Under the pieces are notes generated by a model. It had not been told where the DNA came from. It was given only the letters and a program-made list of their open reading frames with translations, and searched no databases. DNA of 64,000 nucleotides. It comes from Pseudeuparius sepicola. Its lineage: Eukaryota > Arthropoda > Insecta > Coleoptera > Anthribidae. Positions 33,638 through 46,014 of the stretch are shown here, in pieces (the stretch's first letter is position 1; each line of letters begins with the position of its first letter). The position numbers and the translations under genes were made by a program. Location of the stretch: assembly GCA_963920635.1 (NCBI GenBank), contig OY987298.1:123885735-123949734 (forward strand), written 5' to 3'.

Positions 33638-36600
33638 AAATCTAAATTTCATTCTGAATAATTAGGATCTGCAGGGTAACCTACGTTAAAATATACTAAA
33701 AGACCCTGTATCTCCCTAGGACCTACTCTTGCCTTTGCTCTATCTATTTATTTTATCGAACAAGAAACCCCCACCCAACCTGCTTCCGCACTGTACCTTT
33801 ATTAGAATTTGCATATTGGATTCGGTTATCTCGGATATTGAAATCGATGCAGATGGGGCATATTAGAATTTTAAAATATGTGGTCGCCCAAGTAAAAACC
33901 TAATTGAACTTTCGATTTATTCACATTATTTGCATCATGAAATCGTAATAATATTTTTCCGGGTATAGGTCTAACAAGCTGCCCATTTAGACACTAATTG
34001 AAATTAGGCATCATTCTCTACTTAGTGTATACCTATTTCGGCTGGGTATTTATATAAGTACGATTAAAGAGTTTAAGCGAAATCTACAGGTCACTACGTA
34101 TGCCCCTGCAAGTTGTAAAAAATATTTGTCTTAGTTAAATTAATTTTCACCGATATAAAAATTTTACTAGAGAGACCCGCTGAATCGATCTAAGATATTC
34201 TCAGAAGCTCATAGATTAGTTATTAGATCACTTATTTTAGACTTAATTTTCCCTCTAACTCTAGAGAAGTTTATGTAAATATAAGCAAATCTCGACGAAA
34301 TAGAATATCCACCTATTTTCGTTTGATGTGCCTGCGGTACAGCTTCCGCCCCTTCTTTATCCAACTCATGTTTAATTCATTTTCCCGTCGGTAAACTCTT
34401 TGGTGAGCCGTGTTTTTCGTTTTCTGTGCGCTGCAGTCTTCGTAGTCCACCGGATTAGCGTCGAATATCGGGCAAATCCCGGGATCATCGGTGAAGCGGA
34501 CCCAGGCAGCACCACGCTCGATTTTGCCGAACTCACGGACAAATAACTGCTGCGAATTATATCGAATTATGTGTTCATCTAAACTGTTGATGGATATTGT
34601 TCTGTTTTTGCTGGATAATCTGCTTTAATGTTCCAATTTTAACGGGAACTTTCCCAAAAAAAGCGAAATTCGTATTTCCTACTTTTAGAGGTGCGGTTCT
34701 CCTCATCGGTCTGTCCAAACAAAAGTCAAAAGCATCAAATTTAATTCAGCCAAATTTTGAATAACCAGAAATGTATACCTAATATCTATACAACTGTATC
34801 TTCAGGGCCCCACACACACAGAGGGAACTGTACCACGTGCGTGGCCAAATCTTGGAAATGCGCATTCAAGTCTGTAAATTTTATTACTAGCCTGCGCAAT
34901 TAAAACCGCGCGCGGGATGACTCTGCATGGATGTGGCAACAAGTCGTTGTGCCCTTCATTCTTTTGACATTAGCGCTCCCGCAAGTTCTCCTGGTAGCTG
35001 ATGGCTCTCTTCCTTAACATAAATAATGCCCACAACATTGCAATTCCTCCAACACATAAATCTGGCGTTCTAATAGCCACTACTTTGCCTTGATTATGCG
35101 CAAGCGCACGCTACTGTTCTGTAATAAAGCTTCTTTCCCGCGGATGACATCACTGCTGGATAACATCACTGACAAACTAGACGCGCATACTGACGTGAAG
35201 ACGCACAGTGTGTGGGATGAACTGAGTACGGAACAGAAAGGAAAACGCAACAATTTAATGGTGCGGTTTTTCCTGCTGTGTGTGGGGGCCCTTTATTTGT
35301 AGAATATCTTTTAAGATCACGTCTGGAAGCCGAAAAAATTACAATTTTTAAAGAGCCACTGCTGTGTGTAACAAAATGAAAGGTTAGCAATTTCTTACAA
35401 GGAGAGCATGAAGCATATATCTAGAGAGTAACGATTAAAACTGAAACTCGTACATATTCTTTTAAAGTATCTGATGCGTTCCAAATGAATTAAACGATAG
35501 GCCTTTTATTTGGTTTTATGATTTTAAGTTAATATACAATTAAAAAATGGAGATTATTTTCCGTAAATTATTTATTAATACCTACCTATTATCCAACCCA
35601 CACAGCTATTTTCAGCGCGCAAGCCACAAACTGGTGTAGAGTGTAGGTACCTATAGTAGTCCCTACCAATCAAATAATTAATCATGCATAACGTTTTTTA
35701 ATGTTTGCTGTTACTAATTACATTAGGCAATATCGGGGGCCAATGTTTGCTATCGACCTCAGATTAATTCGAACATTAGATTACAATCGATATTTACATA
35801 TGCATTCGCTATTAATTTAATCATTACGCGTTTCCAATTAAACAATGCTAATTATGTTTGCCACCCTGGCACTAACAAATTCTAAACATAAATATTTATT
35901 TTAATCGTGATTTCTTCGTCTGGCCCCCTATAAAATCTGAAATTTCGGAGACGTAGGTATGTGTTCAAAAAGCTACAAAATTGGCACGAAAAACTTGTGA
36001 AATAATAGAGTGTCCCTTGGACCTAGAACATTTATTATGACTTCTTGGGTCCTATTCAATTTTAGTGACTGCAGGAAGCTTCCCTGGCAGAGCAAAAGAA
36101 AGCGAAATTAACTGCTACTTCTCTATAGCAATATTCGTGAAATAAATCTTTAAAAAAATAGAATTTTGGATTATCCAATACTTCACTTCGAGCGGATTAA
36201 ATGAAACATTCGCAAATACGTATTTTGACAATTGACAGGCTATAAAAGACTCTTAAACGTGCTGTTACCGCACATGGAGAAATGCGATAAAAGCCTCTTG
36301 GACGTTAAAAAGTTCAATATATTTAGTATAAAATTTGAAAATGAAATATTTCAAGATAAGTGAAAAAATGGGTGTGAAAAATTTTTTTTGTTGACTATTT
36401 TGGATCCAACCCTACTTGATTAGAAAGTAATTTCTAGCACATCTTCAGTTTTTTTTTGCATCTTGGTTGTAGCGATAATTATTTATTTATATCCTTTGTA
36501 GGTAAAGTGGCCTATGCTTTGAATTAACTTTTTTTTTTCAAAAATAACATTTTGTGCCATTGGAAAATCTCGTTACGTATATGACATCGAAAAATTTTTA

Positions 36601-36992
36601 TCGGAAAAGTTGTTGGTAATTAAGAATTATTCGATACATGACTATATATCTATGGGGCAACAAAAATAATAACAAAAATGCACATTAATGAGGATAGAAT
36701 AATTGATATAAGTACTAAAATCTCTATTATTATCTAGTCACTAGATTTATATTGTATGTCCCTAGAATTTCCCAAGGCCCCTGGAGTGACATATTATAAT
36801 AGTGCCACAAAACGCAAAATGTTAGATTTTATATATTTATTTAAGGAGAGTATAGCACATAAATAAGAAAGAGATTTTTAAGTTTCTTTGGTCATTTTGA
36901 GAAGCAAATAGCAGTCTTTCCCATAGAGTTTTTATACTCTACTAAACGTCTGATTCTGGGATATAATAGCAATTTTATCATACTTAAGTATA
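33638..36992. other. Long intron stretch with possible regulatory islands
   Basis: No exon was recognised. Islands less AT-rich than the surroundings occur at 33780-33990 (with ATTTGCAT), 34330-34560 and 35690-35880 (dense TTAATT/ATTA/TAAT cores and ATCGAT). At 34804-35292 the ends GGGCCCCACACACACAG and its approximate inverse resemble the termini of a degraded nonautonomous element, without a matching target duplication. 35880-36990 is AT-rich with nothing recognised. Confidence 0.35.
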
Positions 36993-37776
36993 AGTAAAAA
37001 AATTCGAAGCAAACCTCATAGGCGTGCGTCGAAACCTACGGCCAGTTAAAATTTCTGCACTAATCAAAGAAACACCCAATATACAGCGTGTCCCGCTCTG
37101 ATGCCCGGAAGAGGGAAAAGTTTTTTGTTCGTAAGTTTACGACAAAAAGTCACTCTTTATAAAAACTCCTGCTTGTTCCAAAACGTCCAAAACTGTTAAA
37201 CTATTTTTTACTTTTTATACAAGGTGTTCAGTATTTCTAAAAATTTAGAAAAAATTTGTTAGTCGCCAAGAGTAAAGGAACGTTGTTTTTCACAATATCG
37301 AAAAATATTATCAAAGATGTCATTGAGAATCCACAGGGGGTTACAAATTTGAGGTTTCACCAATTTATGTCCATGTTTTTATAAGTGAAAAAAATACGAA
37401 GCAAACCTCATAGGCGTGCGTCGAAACCTACGGCCAGTTAAAATTTCTGCACTAATCAAAGAAACACCCAATATACAGCGTGTCCCGCTCTGATGCCCGG
37501 AAGAGGGAAAAGTTTTTTGTTCGTAAGTTTACGACAAAAAGTCACTCTTTATAAAAACTCCTGCTTTTTCCAGAACGTCCAAAACTGTTAAACTATTTTT
37601 TATTTTTTATACAAGGTGTTCAGTATTTCTAAAAATTTAGAAAAAATTTGTTAGTCGCCAAGAGTAAAGGAACGTTGTTTCTCACAAAAATATTATCAAA
37701 GATGTCATTGAGAATCCACAGGGGGTTACAAATTTGAGGTTTCACCAATTTATGTCCATTTTTTTAACAAGGCGGG
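36993..37776. repeat. Tandem duplication of a 392-bp segment spanning intron and a foldback arm
   Basis: 36993-37384 is repeated almost exactly at 37385-37776. The landmark GAAGCAAACCTCATAGGCGT is at 37006 and 37398, and TACAGCGTGTCCCGC at 37082 and 37474. Each unit carries about 90 bp of flanking intron plus about 300 bp of the left arm of the foldback at 37474-38422. The copies differ at few positions (for example CTTGTTCC against CTTTTTCC), indicating a recent duplication. Confidence 0.9.
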
Positions 37777-38422
37777 CACCTGATTCGTGCGTGTATAATA
37801 GTCTGTTTAAAATCACGGGTGCCTGTGGCTATGACAACCAAATAATGTTTACCATTTTTGCAAATATTCCTCTACACGAAATACAAAATGTCTATAGAGA
37901 ATTTATTAGAAGAGTTGAAATTTGTGCAGAAGTTGGCAACAAATTTGAGTGAAATTTATTTTTGTAAATTTTAATAACATATTATTCCTTGTTCAGATAA
38001 ATTTTCCATATTGTTAGCAATAAATTGACGTAATAGCATTAAAGAAACTAATTATTGTATAAATTCTGCAAATATCAAATAAAGCGTCACAAACAAATTA
38101 CCTGCTCGCCTTGTTAAAAAAAATTCAACATAAATTGCTGAAACCTCAAATTTCTTTGTAACCCCCTGTGGATTCTAAATGGCATCCTTGATAATATTTT
38201 TCGATATTGTCAAAAACAACGGTTCTTTAGTATTGGTGACTAACAAAAATTTTCTAAATTTTTCGAAATACTGAACACCCTGTATAAAAAAATCAAAAAT
38301 ATTTTAATAGTTTTGAGCGTTTTTGGGACAAGCAGGAGTTTTTATAAAGGGTGACTTTTTGTCGTAAGCCCACGAATAAAAAACTTTTCCCTCTTCCGGA
38401 CATCAGGGCGGGACACACTGTA
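37474..38422. mobile_element. Foldback with TACAGCGTGTCCCGC ends and a transposase C-terminal fragment
   Basis: The left arm at 37474-37776 returns inverted at about 38103-38422 (CTCTTCCGGACATCAGGGCG, then GGACACACTGTA). An inner terminus, TACAAGGTGTTCAGTATTTC, also repeats inverted. The loop at 37777-38102 encodes the end of a transposase (37777-37952). The structure fits two 3' ends of a transposon joined tail to tail. Confidence 0.8.
37777..37952 (+). pseudogene. C-terminal fragment of a DDE transposase
   Basis: The frame in the foldback loop ends with IPLHEIQNVYREFIRRVEIC and AEVGNKFE, then a stop. The I.L.EIQNV...F.RRVE.C...G..FE pattern matches the C-terminal helix of insect transposases of the type seen at 46334-46477 and 50263-50478. 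Upstream residues come from the foldback arm and are not protein-like. Confidence 0.65.
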
Positions 38423-39346
38423 GATCTGGAAGGCACCTCCATAACTATTTAGATATTTGGATTGTAATCCAAATTAGAATCACCTTACATATTCTCCTCC
38501 ACATACCAACTCGTTTTAATTTCGCTAGGTATCACATCGGGCCCTCCTTTCCTTCGGTCTAGACCTGATCCCCCAAATCCCCAATCGGCCGACGCTCGAT
38601 CCCCAAATCCCCCAAACACGCCCTCCGCTATTACCATGGGCTGCCGATAGAGGCCGGCCGATCACCTACGACGTCGACAGAAGCGAAGGCTGACTCACCC
38701 GGCCCGGTCGAATCCCCAGGGATTTACTAAACGTATAGCAGATTGTGCTGTATACAATAAACGAGTAGGCTACGCCAGTTTCAATAAACCAAAAGGGAAA
38801 TAAATTTACAACAATGAATACCTTCTATATTTTAGTCTTTTAGCCACGGTCAGCCCCGGTTAGGGATGTTCTTTCACATCCACAATCACAGTGCAACACT
38901 CCTTGGTCATTCTGGCATTGCTGGTCTATCAATCTTTGAGAAAAAGAAGAAATGCATGTATTTATAAATTTCTACGTATTTTTTTATTTGTAAACTATCC
39001 TTAAGCGATAGCCCGATAGTGTTTATAAAAGACGCAGGTTCTGATTATCTGGATTTGAAGTGCTCCTATAATTCGTTGTTATTAATCCTACTTGGAATAG
39101 AACGTTTTGTTAAATACTCATATACGTAACTAGGGGGGGGGGCTAGGGGGGCTTAGCCCCCCCCTAAATTTCTATTAGCCCTCCCTAAAATGTAAAGGAT
39201 GTGCGAAGATATGCTTCTCGTAAACAGAATAGATCCAACATTCTGACAACGCAACGTTATGCAACAGGGCGAACACCGCATGCGCCTTTTTAAATTCACC
39301 ACTTTCGACGAATCGCTTGCTCTTGTGGAATCTTGCGCCTTGTGCC
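38423..39346. other. Intron with GC-rich patch and a G-run repeat end
   Basis: 38520-38720 is unusually GC-rich (GGCCGATCACCTACGACGTC, CCCCAAATCCCCC) without coding structure. At about 39122 the word TACGTAACTAGGGGGGG resembles hAT-type termini, with a related inverted end near 40890, but no target duplication matches. No exon was seen. Confidence 0.35.
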
Positions 39347-40362
39347 CAGTGGCGGATTCAGGGGGGGGGGCGGTGGGGCGACCGCCGACCGCCCCCCCTT
39401 TTTCTACAACCATTATTACAACCGGAGTATTATTAGGTAATCTAAAAACGCTCTTTAATTGTACACTAGAAATGACATTTCTTAATTTGGTAATACAAGG
39501 TTAGCAGCAATGATTTGGGATCCTACAGGGACGTATTTAGCATGTTTGGCAGAAATGTCAGAACTTGTGACAGATGCCTAACTTTAACCTTGATATTCGA
39601 TCTCTGTGTCTGTGGTTCTAACCTAACTTCAAACACAGAAACTATAACTATAGCCTTTTTCTATGCTTCAAAGAACAGAGTTTAATGTTAATTTCTATCT
39701 ATTTAAATTTAGGATTCGTGTGTGTAAAATGTAAATTCTGTTGATTACGGCCCTGTCCTTCGTCACCTATCAATAATATCAATATGGCCGCCTTTTAGGG
39801 AATTTTAGGGACATGCAATATTTACCTGTCACAATCTAGTGTATAAAATTAAAGTGCGTTTTTAGTATATTTTCCTCAGTTTCTCAATAAAACTTGTTCT
39901 GGCAACACCAGTCCGAAGTCGCATGGCGACAACGGCAAGAAAATTTTTGAGCATACTTGCCAGTTTCCCGATAAGCAATGCATCGGCGGAAATAAATTTG
40001 TCTTGACTTAAAAGAATTAAAACTTGGTTACGTACCAATATGGTCCAAGACAGTGTAAGTCATTTAGCCTATTAAATATACACCGCAATGTATCTACCCA
40101 TAAATGAAGAAAATAGCAGTTTGCGCGAAAGAAGAGAAAATATTATTTTATTTTGTGATAAGTACATTATTTTTTAAATCTAAAGAGTTATTGTTTCTTT
40201 TTGTGATTTTGTTTTGGGTAATTTTTTTTTGGTTTTTGTTTTTTTCTAGAGAAATAAATTATTTCATTTTTCACAAAAATACATATTATATTCTAAAAAT
40301 TTCCTCAGGAAAAATTTTTACCACGCCGCCCCCCCTTTTAGATTTGCCTGGATCCGCGTCTG
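39347..40362. mobile_element. hAT nonautonomous element (1.0 kb) with exact 8-bp target duplication
   Basis: The left end CAGTGGCGGATTCAGGGGG and right end, reverse-complemented, CAGACGCGGATCCAGG are hAT-type inverted repeats. The flanks carry the exact duplication CTTGTGCC (39339-39346 and 40363-40370). GGGGGGGCGGCG/CGCCGCCCCCCC motifs lie just inside both ends. No transposase was found; AT-rich frames of 80-94 codons overlap it by chance. Confidence 0.9.
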
Positions 40363-40959
40363 CTTGTGCCCCCACAAAATCCAACTGAAATTTAAAGGCG
40401 CAAGCGAGAGCGAACACACCGTGCCTGCTGCCGAGAGAAAGAGAGACGAGACGGGCGTCGGAGAATGTACTTTTGCTGTGCCAGACTCCAGACTTTTATT
40501 TTGATATTCATCCAGTGTATTGTTGTTTCGTTATAATATGTACTATATAAATAATCTTGCATCACAAAATAGCAGACATTCCCAATATTTTTTCTCTGGT
40601 TTCTACTCGGAAACCTGTGCTTTTTCGTAATGTTTTTTCTTAAATGAATTAAAGATGATTCAAAATAACCAGTAGATAGACCTATACATTATTTTTTGAA
40701 GCCTTAAAATTAACGTTTTTGGGTGTGGCACCTCAAGGGTGGTACAGGGTGATCCAATCAGTAACGTATTTAGAAGGGCGGGACCGAACCCATTTCGGAA
40801 TTTGAAAATATTCACTCCAGCTTGTAAATTTGAAGATATTTTATGTAATTTATTTTATGTAATTTTTCCCTAAAAATACGACCTAGTTACGTCTATGCAT
40901 AAGAGTTTAGGAATGTTGAGACTGCTAGTGATATTAATTTTTGCTCCTTTTGTCCACAG
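40363..40959. other. Intron end before the transmembrane exon
   Basis: TACAGGGTG and CAGTAACGTATTTAG termini at 40745-40775 suggest a small degraded insertion ending near 40900. The intron ends with TTTTGTCCACAG at 40948-40959 (the final G of the AG lies at 40959). Confidence 0.5.
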
Positions 40960-41092
40960 GCCCTACTGCCGCCATGCCAATGAGCCCCCTCATCCTCGGC
41001 CTCTTAGGCACTGCTGGAGTGCTCGCCACGGGTGTGTGTCTAGTGTTAGCCGCCCTATGTAGAAGACACTACCACAGCCGACCCTGTCGAAG
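40960..41092 (+). CDS. Side-family protein, transmembrane exon
   Basis: Acceptor TGTCCACAG precedes 40960 and donor GTTTGT follows 41092. Joined in phase to the previous exon, it reads GPTAAMPMSPLILGLLGTAG and continues VLATGVCLVLAALCRRHYHS. That is a single hydrophobic helix of about 23-25 residues followed by a basic stop-transfer segment (CRRHYHSRPCRR). This fits a type I receptor, with FN3 outside and the tail inside. The exon ends with two bases of a split codon completed at 41258. It is separated from the FN3 exon by a 19.4-kb intron. Confidence 0.85.
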
Positions 41093-41257
41093 GTTTGTAT
41101 TTTCTCATTTTAGCCTCTTGGTCAGCAGGATTCACTTTTGCGTTTCCGGTTTCCTATTGTCTTCTGTCAAAACGCGCTAATAACTTCGAACAGTTTGTGT
41201 TTGCGATGTCTTGTAATTTAGTGGATAAGTAAAGTCAAGTTAATATTCTTGCTTCAG

Positions 41258-41439
41258 GCCTGACAGTGGTACGACGAAACACATGTCGACGGAAGCGTCG
41301 ATCGGTGCTGACGACCTGCTTCTTGGTGCTCAGCTGACACCAGTTGGCAGCGGCGCAGGGCGCCCTCTGGCAGTAGAGGCTGTGCGAAATGGCAACGCTG
41401 TCGAAGCAACAGACCCAGACATCATCCGAAATCAGTATG
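41258..41439 (+). CDS. Side-family protein, first cytoplasmic exon
   Basis: Acceptor TTGCTTCAG and donor GTAAGT (41440) bound the exon. It encodes about 60 residues of cytoplasmic tail: RPDSGTTKHMSTEASIGADD, then LLLGAQLTPV and finally ATDPDIIRNQYG. The acidic ADDLLL patch and PDIIRNQYG are the most distinctive elements; PDII-type motifs occur in Side-family tails as I recall them. Phase matches both neighbours. Only 41 bp separate the exon from the 372-bp satellite. Confidence 0.8.
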
Positions 41440-41480
41440 GTAAGTATTTTATGATACAGCTTTATACCTAGCCCGTCTGT

Positions 41481-44081
41481 GACCTAGTCTCTCTCTTTCT
41501 CTCAAGTCCTTAGGTATTTATTAAAAAAAATCTAAGAAAGCAACCAAAAGTTTGACCTAGGCATATACATACAGTGTGTTTCAGAAAAACCTGGCCTAAC
41601 TTGTAGAGCATACATAATTTCATCGGCCGCATCTCCTACTTTACGCTAGGTACCTACATGATAGAAATTTGGTTCACTTAGGTGTTTTTGGGATGACAGA
41701 CACGCTGGTGGCATCAATTTCAAATTAGGTATACGCGACTGAACTTAAGATGCCAACGCCCCGACGGGACTATGCGAACTAATATATGGGCCATCGTCAC
41801 CATGTGAACGGTGCTAGCCTTGGGTCTACACTGCGTTGTTCTTTGTTCTTGTGACCTAGTCTCTCTCTTTCTCTCAAGTCCTTAGGTATTTATTAAAAAA
41901 AATCTAAGAAAGCAACCAAAAGTTTGACCTAGGCATATACATATAGTGTGTTTCAGAAAAACCTGGCATAACTTGTAGAGCATACATAATTTCATCGGCC
42001 GCATCTCCTACTTTACGCTAGGTACCTACATGATAGAAATTTGGTTCACTTAGGTGTTTTTGGGATGACAGACACGCTGGTGGCATCAATTTCAAATTAG
42101 GTATACGCGACTGAACTTAAGATGCCAACGCCCCGACGGGACTATGCGAACTAATATATGGGCCATCGTCACCATGTGAACGGTGCTAGCCTTGGGTCTA
42201 CACTGCGTTGTTCTTTGTTCTTGTGACCTAGTCTCTCTCTTTCTCTCAAGTCCTTAGGTATTTATTAAAAAAAATCTAAGAAAGCAACCAAAAGTTTGAC
42301 CTAGGCATATACATACAGTGTGTTTCAGAAAAACCTGGCCTAACTTGTAGAGCATACATAATTTCATCGGCCGCATCTCCTACTTTACGCTAGGTACCTA
42401 CATGATAGAAATTTGGTTCACTTAGGTTTTTTTGGGATGACAGACACGCTAGTGGCATCAATTTCAAATTAGGTATACGCGACTGAACTTAAGATGCCAA
42501 CGCCCCGACGGGACTATGCGAACTAATATATGGGCCATCGTCACCATGTGAACGGTGCTAGCCTTGGGTCTACACTGCGTTGTTCTTTGTTCTTGTGACC
42601 TAGTCTCTCTCTTTCTCTCAAGTCCTTAGGTATTTATTAAAAAAAATCTAAGAAAGCAACCAAAAGTTTGACCTAGGCATATACATACAGTGTGTTTCAG
42701 AAAAACCTGGCATAACTTGTAGAGCATACATAATTTCATCGGCCGCATCTCCTACTTTACGCTAGGTACCTACATGATAGAAATTTGGTTCACTTAGGTT
42801 TTTTGGGATGACAGACACTCTGGTGGCATCAATTTCAAATTAGGTATACGCGACTGAACTTAAGATGCCAACGCCCCGACGGGACTATGCGAACTAATAT
42901 ATGGGCCATCGTCACCATGTGAACGGTGCTAGCCTTGGGTCTACACTGCGTTGTTCTTTGTTCTTGTGACCTAGTCTCTCTCTTTCTCTCAAGTCCTTAG
43001 GTATTTATTAAAAAAAATCTAAGAAAGCAACCAAAAGTTTGACCTAGGCATATACATACAGTGTGTTTCAGAAAAACCTGGCATAACTTGTAGAGCATAC
43101 ATAATTTCATCGGCCGCATCTCCTACTTTACGCTAGGTACCTACATGATAGAAATTTGGTTCACTTAGGTGTTTTTGGGATGACAGACACGCTGGTGGCA
43201 TCAATTTCAAATTAGGTATACGCGACTGAACTTAAGATGCCAACGCCCCGACGGGACTATGCGAACTAATATATGGGCCATCGTCACCATGTGAACGGTG
43301 CTAGCCTTGGGTCTACACTGCGTTGTTCTTTGTTCTTGTGACCTAGTCTCTCTCTTTCTCTCAAGTCCTTAGGTATTTATTAAAAAAAATCTAAGAAAGC
43401 AACCAAAAGTTTGACCTAGGCATATACATACAGTGTGTTTCAGAAAAACCTGGCATAACTTGTAGAGCATACATAATTTCATCGGCCGCATCTCCTACTT
43501 TACGCTAGGTACCTACATGATAGAAATTTGGTTCACTTAGGTTTTTTGGGATGACAGACACTCTGGTGGCATCAATTTCAAATTAGGTATACGCGACTGA
43601 ACTTAAGATGCCAACGCCCCGACGGGACTATGCGAACTAATATATGGGCCATCGTCACCATGTGAACGGTGCTAGCCTTGGGTCTACACTGCGTTGTTCT
43701 TTGTTCTTGTGACCTAGTCTCTCTCTTTCTCTCAAGTCCTTAGGTATTTATTAAAAAAAATCTAAGAAAGCAACCAAAAGTTTGACCTAGGCATATACAT
43801 ACAGTGTGTTTCAGAAAAACCTGGCATAACTTGTAGAGCATACATAATTTCATCGGCCGCATCTCCTACTTTACGCTAGGTACCTACATGATAGAAATTT
43901 GGTTCACTTAGGTTTTTTGGGATGACAGACACTCTGGTGGCATCAATTTCAAATTAGGTATACGCGACTGAATTTAAGATGCCAACGCCCCGACGGGACT
44001 ATGCGAACTAATATATGGGCCATCGTCACCATGTGAACGGTGCTAGCCTTGGGTCTACACTGTGTTGTTCTTTGTTCTTGT
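41481..44081. repeat. Satellite: seven tandem copies of a 371-372-bp unit
   Basis: Units start with GACCTAGTCTCTCTC at 41481, 41853, 42225, 42597, 42968, 43340 and 43711. Each contains unique-looking intron sequence, a TACAGTGTGTTTCAGAAAAA transposon terminus, and the first 123 bp or so of the TATACGC MITE, broken at TTGTTCTTGT. Variant sites group the copies: 4, 6 and 7 share ACTCTGG and a shorter T run, while 1, 2 and 5 share ACGCTGG with GTGTTTTTGG. The seventh copy runs on into the intact MITE (43959-44158). Confidence 0.95.
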
Positions 44082-44158
44082 TCATTGTTGGTATGGCCCA
44101 TAGAGTAGTTTAGCATTGAGCCTATAGGGGGCGTATTTCTTATATTCAATGGCGTATA
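43959..44158 (+). mobile_element. TATACGC-family MITE, intact 200-bp copy
   Basis: The ends TATACGCGACTGAATTTAAG and, reverse-complemented, TATACGCCATTGAATATAAG are imperfect inverted repeats, both continuing toward ACGCCCC. Other members are at 3957-4149, 54273-54471 and the longer 47752-48738. The first part of this copy is what has been amplified in the adjoining satellite. Confidence 0.9.
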
Positions 44159-46014
44159 ATGTAGGAGTCGCTAGTTGCACCATTCTTCAGTGACAGTGGT
44201 GACATGTATGTTAGGTCATATTTTTTTGTATACATTTTTTTCTCTCCTGCTACATAATTTATGAGGTAGAATTTTATTTGACAATTGCGAAAAATGCTCC
44301 GTTTTCGAGAAAATTGCAATAGAGTACAAATAAGTTATGAAAGCCCCTATTTATCCATTAATTTGTTTTAACGAATAGGCTGGTATCAAACGGTTTATTA
44401 GCCATCGTTTACATTGTTTAACTTGCCTTTATTATTTATTATTAATGTACAAAAAACAGATGCAACATACGCAAATGCACAATAATTTGTTTTTAATTAT
44501 TATAATAAGTATTCAAAATGTCCCGGATTTTCTCGAATACAGAATTATTATTGCTGCTAATGAAAATACCGTAAGCAAAATTTCAGGCCTTTATGTCAAT
44601 ATTCAAGCTTTGGGTGGGGATTGATTATCTATTATCTTCGGTCAACGATTCAAGGCCAACTACAAAGTTTTTTTTAGTAAAAAATGACGAAAATCATTTA
44701 GCGAATTTTTTATCTCAAAACTGTCTACGTCAAACTGTATTAACTGCGATTATTATTGGTTTATACCAAATTTCGTAAAAAGATAACAATGATTAAAAAT
44801 ACTGTCATATAATTAATATTGATAATTTATGAATGTGACTTCTCCCCTAGAAAGTTAATTTTTCGTAGGATTTCCACCAGTTTTTATTTCTACGGTTTAA
44901 ATACAAAATATGTACCTAGTTATTCAAAATACTTCGGCAGTCAACACGATTTTTAGGAAGTTTTTCAAATAAAATAAAATGCGCATTCTACATATAGCTA
45001 CATGTATTTTAAATCGGCTATAAGTTTTGAATTCTCTGGACTTCTCTGGCGAAATGTTTTGAAATGTCCCATTCAATTTGATGTGTTACCCTTAACTGTT
45101 TGTGCCGTATTTACTACAAAAATTTGAGAAAAAATATTGGTAATATTTTTTGTGGTTTACATAATTATCTAGTTATCCATGGAAATAAATGTGTGCTGAT
45201 GACATCTCCAATGGAATTTTAATCCTATGGGGTTACTGAAACTGAAAAAATTACTCAACTCAACAACTCCCGAAAATATCTACTAAAAAATGGGATTACC
45301 TTAAAAAATTTTAAATTTTCTTCTGCGGCGCAATTTTTAAGCGCAATTTTTTTTTTTGGATTTGTGATGCCCCCATGTACAAAGTCCAGCTACGCTTCTG
45401 CTATCGATCGCACCCGCCACCGTTCTGTCAAATTGAAATCGGGATTAAGCTAGATTCCGAAAATTCGATAATTTATAGGGTGTTCCATTTTATATGAAAA
45501 ACCATAAGTCTGGTCTGTACCGCTTTTAAGAATCAGCCTATCTCAATTGCAACAGCACCACGGACGTGCCCAGCGAAAATACTAAAAACTCTTGTCGCTA
45601 AATTTTTTTCTTTAACTCGAAAAATTAAAAAAAAAACAAAAATGGCAAAAATGGCGGCCCAAAAATTCCGGCAGTCGCATACTATATCAACTCTAACGCG
45701 CATCATGTGCCCATGCAAATAGGCTCCCTTCGGGTTCTCCCTGTCGGAAATATTATTCGGGCCGCTGATCCAGGCTGGATCAGAGCTAAGCGCGGCGAGG
45801 TGAGCCACCGCGTTATTGTTCCTGGCGATTATGCCGCTAATGGGCGCCTAACGCGCATCGTTAAAGTAGTGGTGTCAATGTGGCCACACGAGCATTGGCC
45901 GGCTATTATAGCAAATCGTATAAAGGAAAACTATAACCGTCTAGGTATTCCAAATTTAATTAATTTTCTAATCTTCTGGATAGGATTGTCTTAATATTTA
46001 CTTATACAGGGTGT
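44159..46014. other. Intron, mostly AT-rich
   Basis: A TATAGGGTGTTCCATTTTAT terminus at about 45476 marks a transposon fragment extending to perhaps 45990. A 95-codon + strand frame inside (45707-45994) has no recognised domain. The rest shows no gene. Confidence 0.35.

Noticed and set aside
34804..35292. A hAT element with GGGCCCCACACACACAG ends
   Set aside because: The ends are only roughly inverted and the flanks show no target duplication; left as a low-confidence note.
39122..40900. An outer hAT element with TACGTAACTAGG ends enclosing the hAT at 39347-40362
   Set aside because: The inverted ends are similar, but no 8-bp duplication matches and the right end also fits a separate small insertion.
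41481..44081. Regular tandem repeats that could suggest a CRISPR array
   Set aside because: The unit is 372 bp and repeated throughout without unique spacers; it contains transposon pieces and lies in an insect intron.
45707..45994. 95-codon + strand frame (MPMQIGSLRVLPVGN...)
   Set aside because: No recognisable domain; adjacent to a TATAGGGTGTTCC terminus, so probably part of a transposon remnant or chance.
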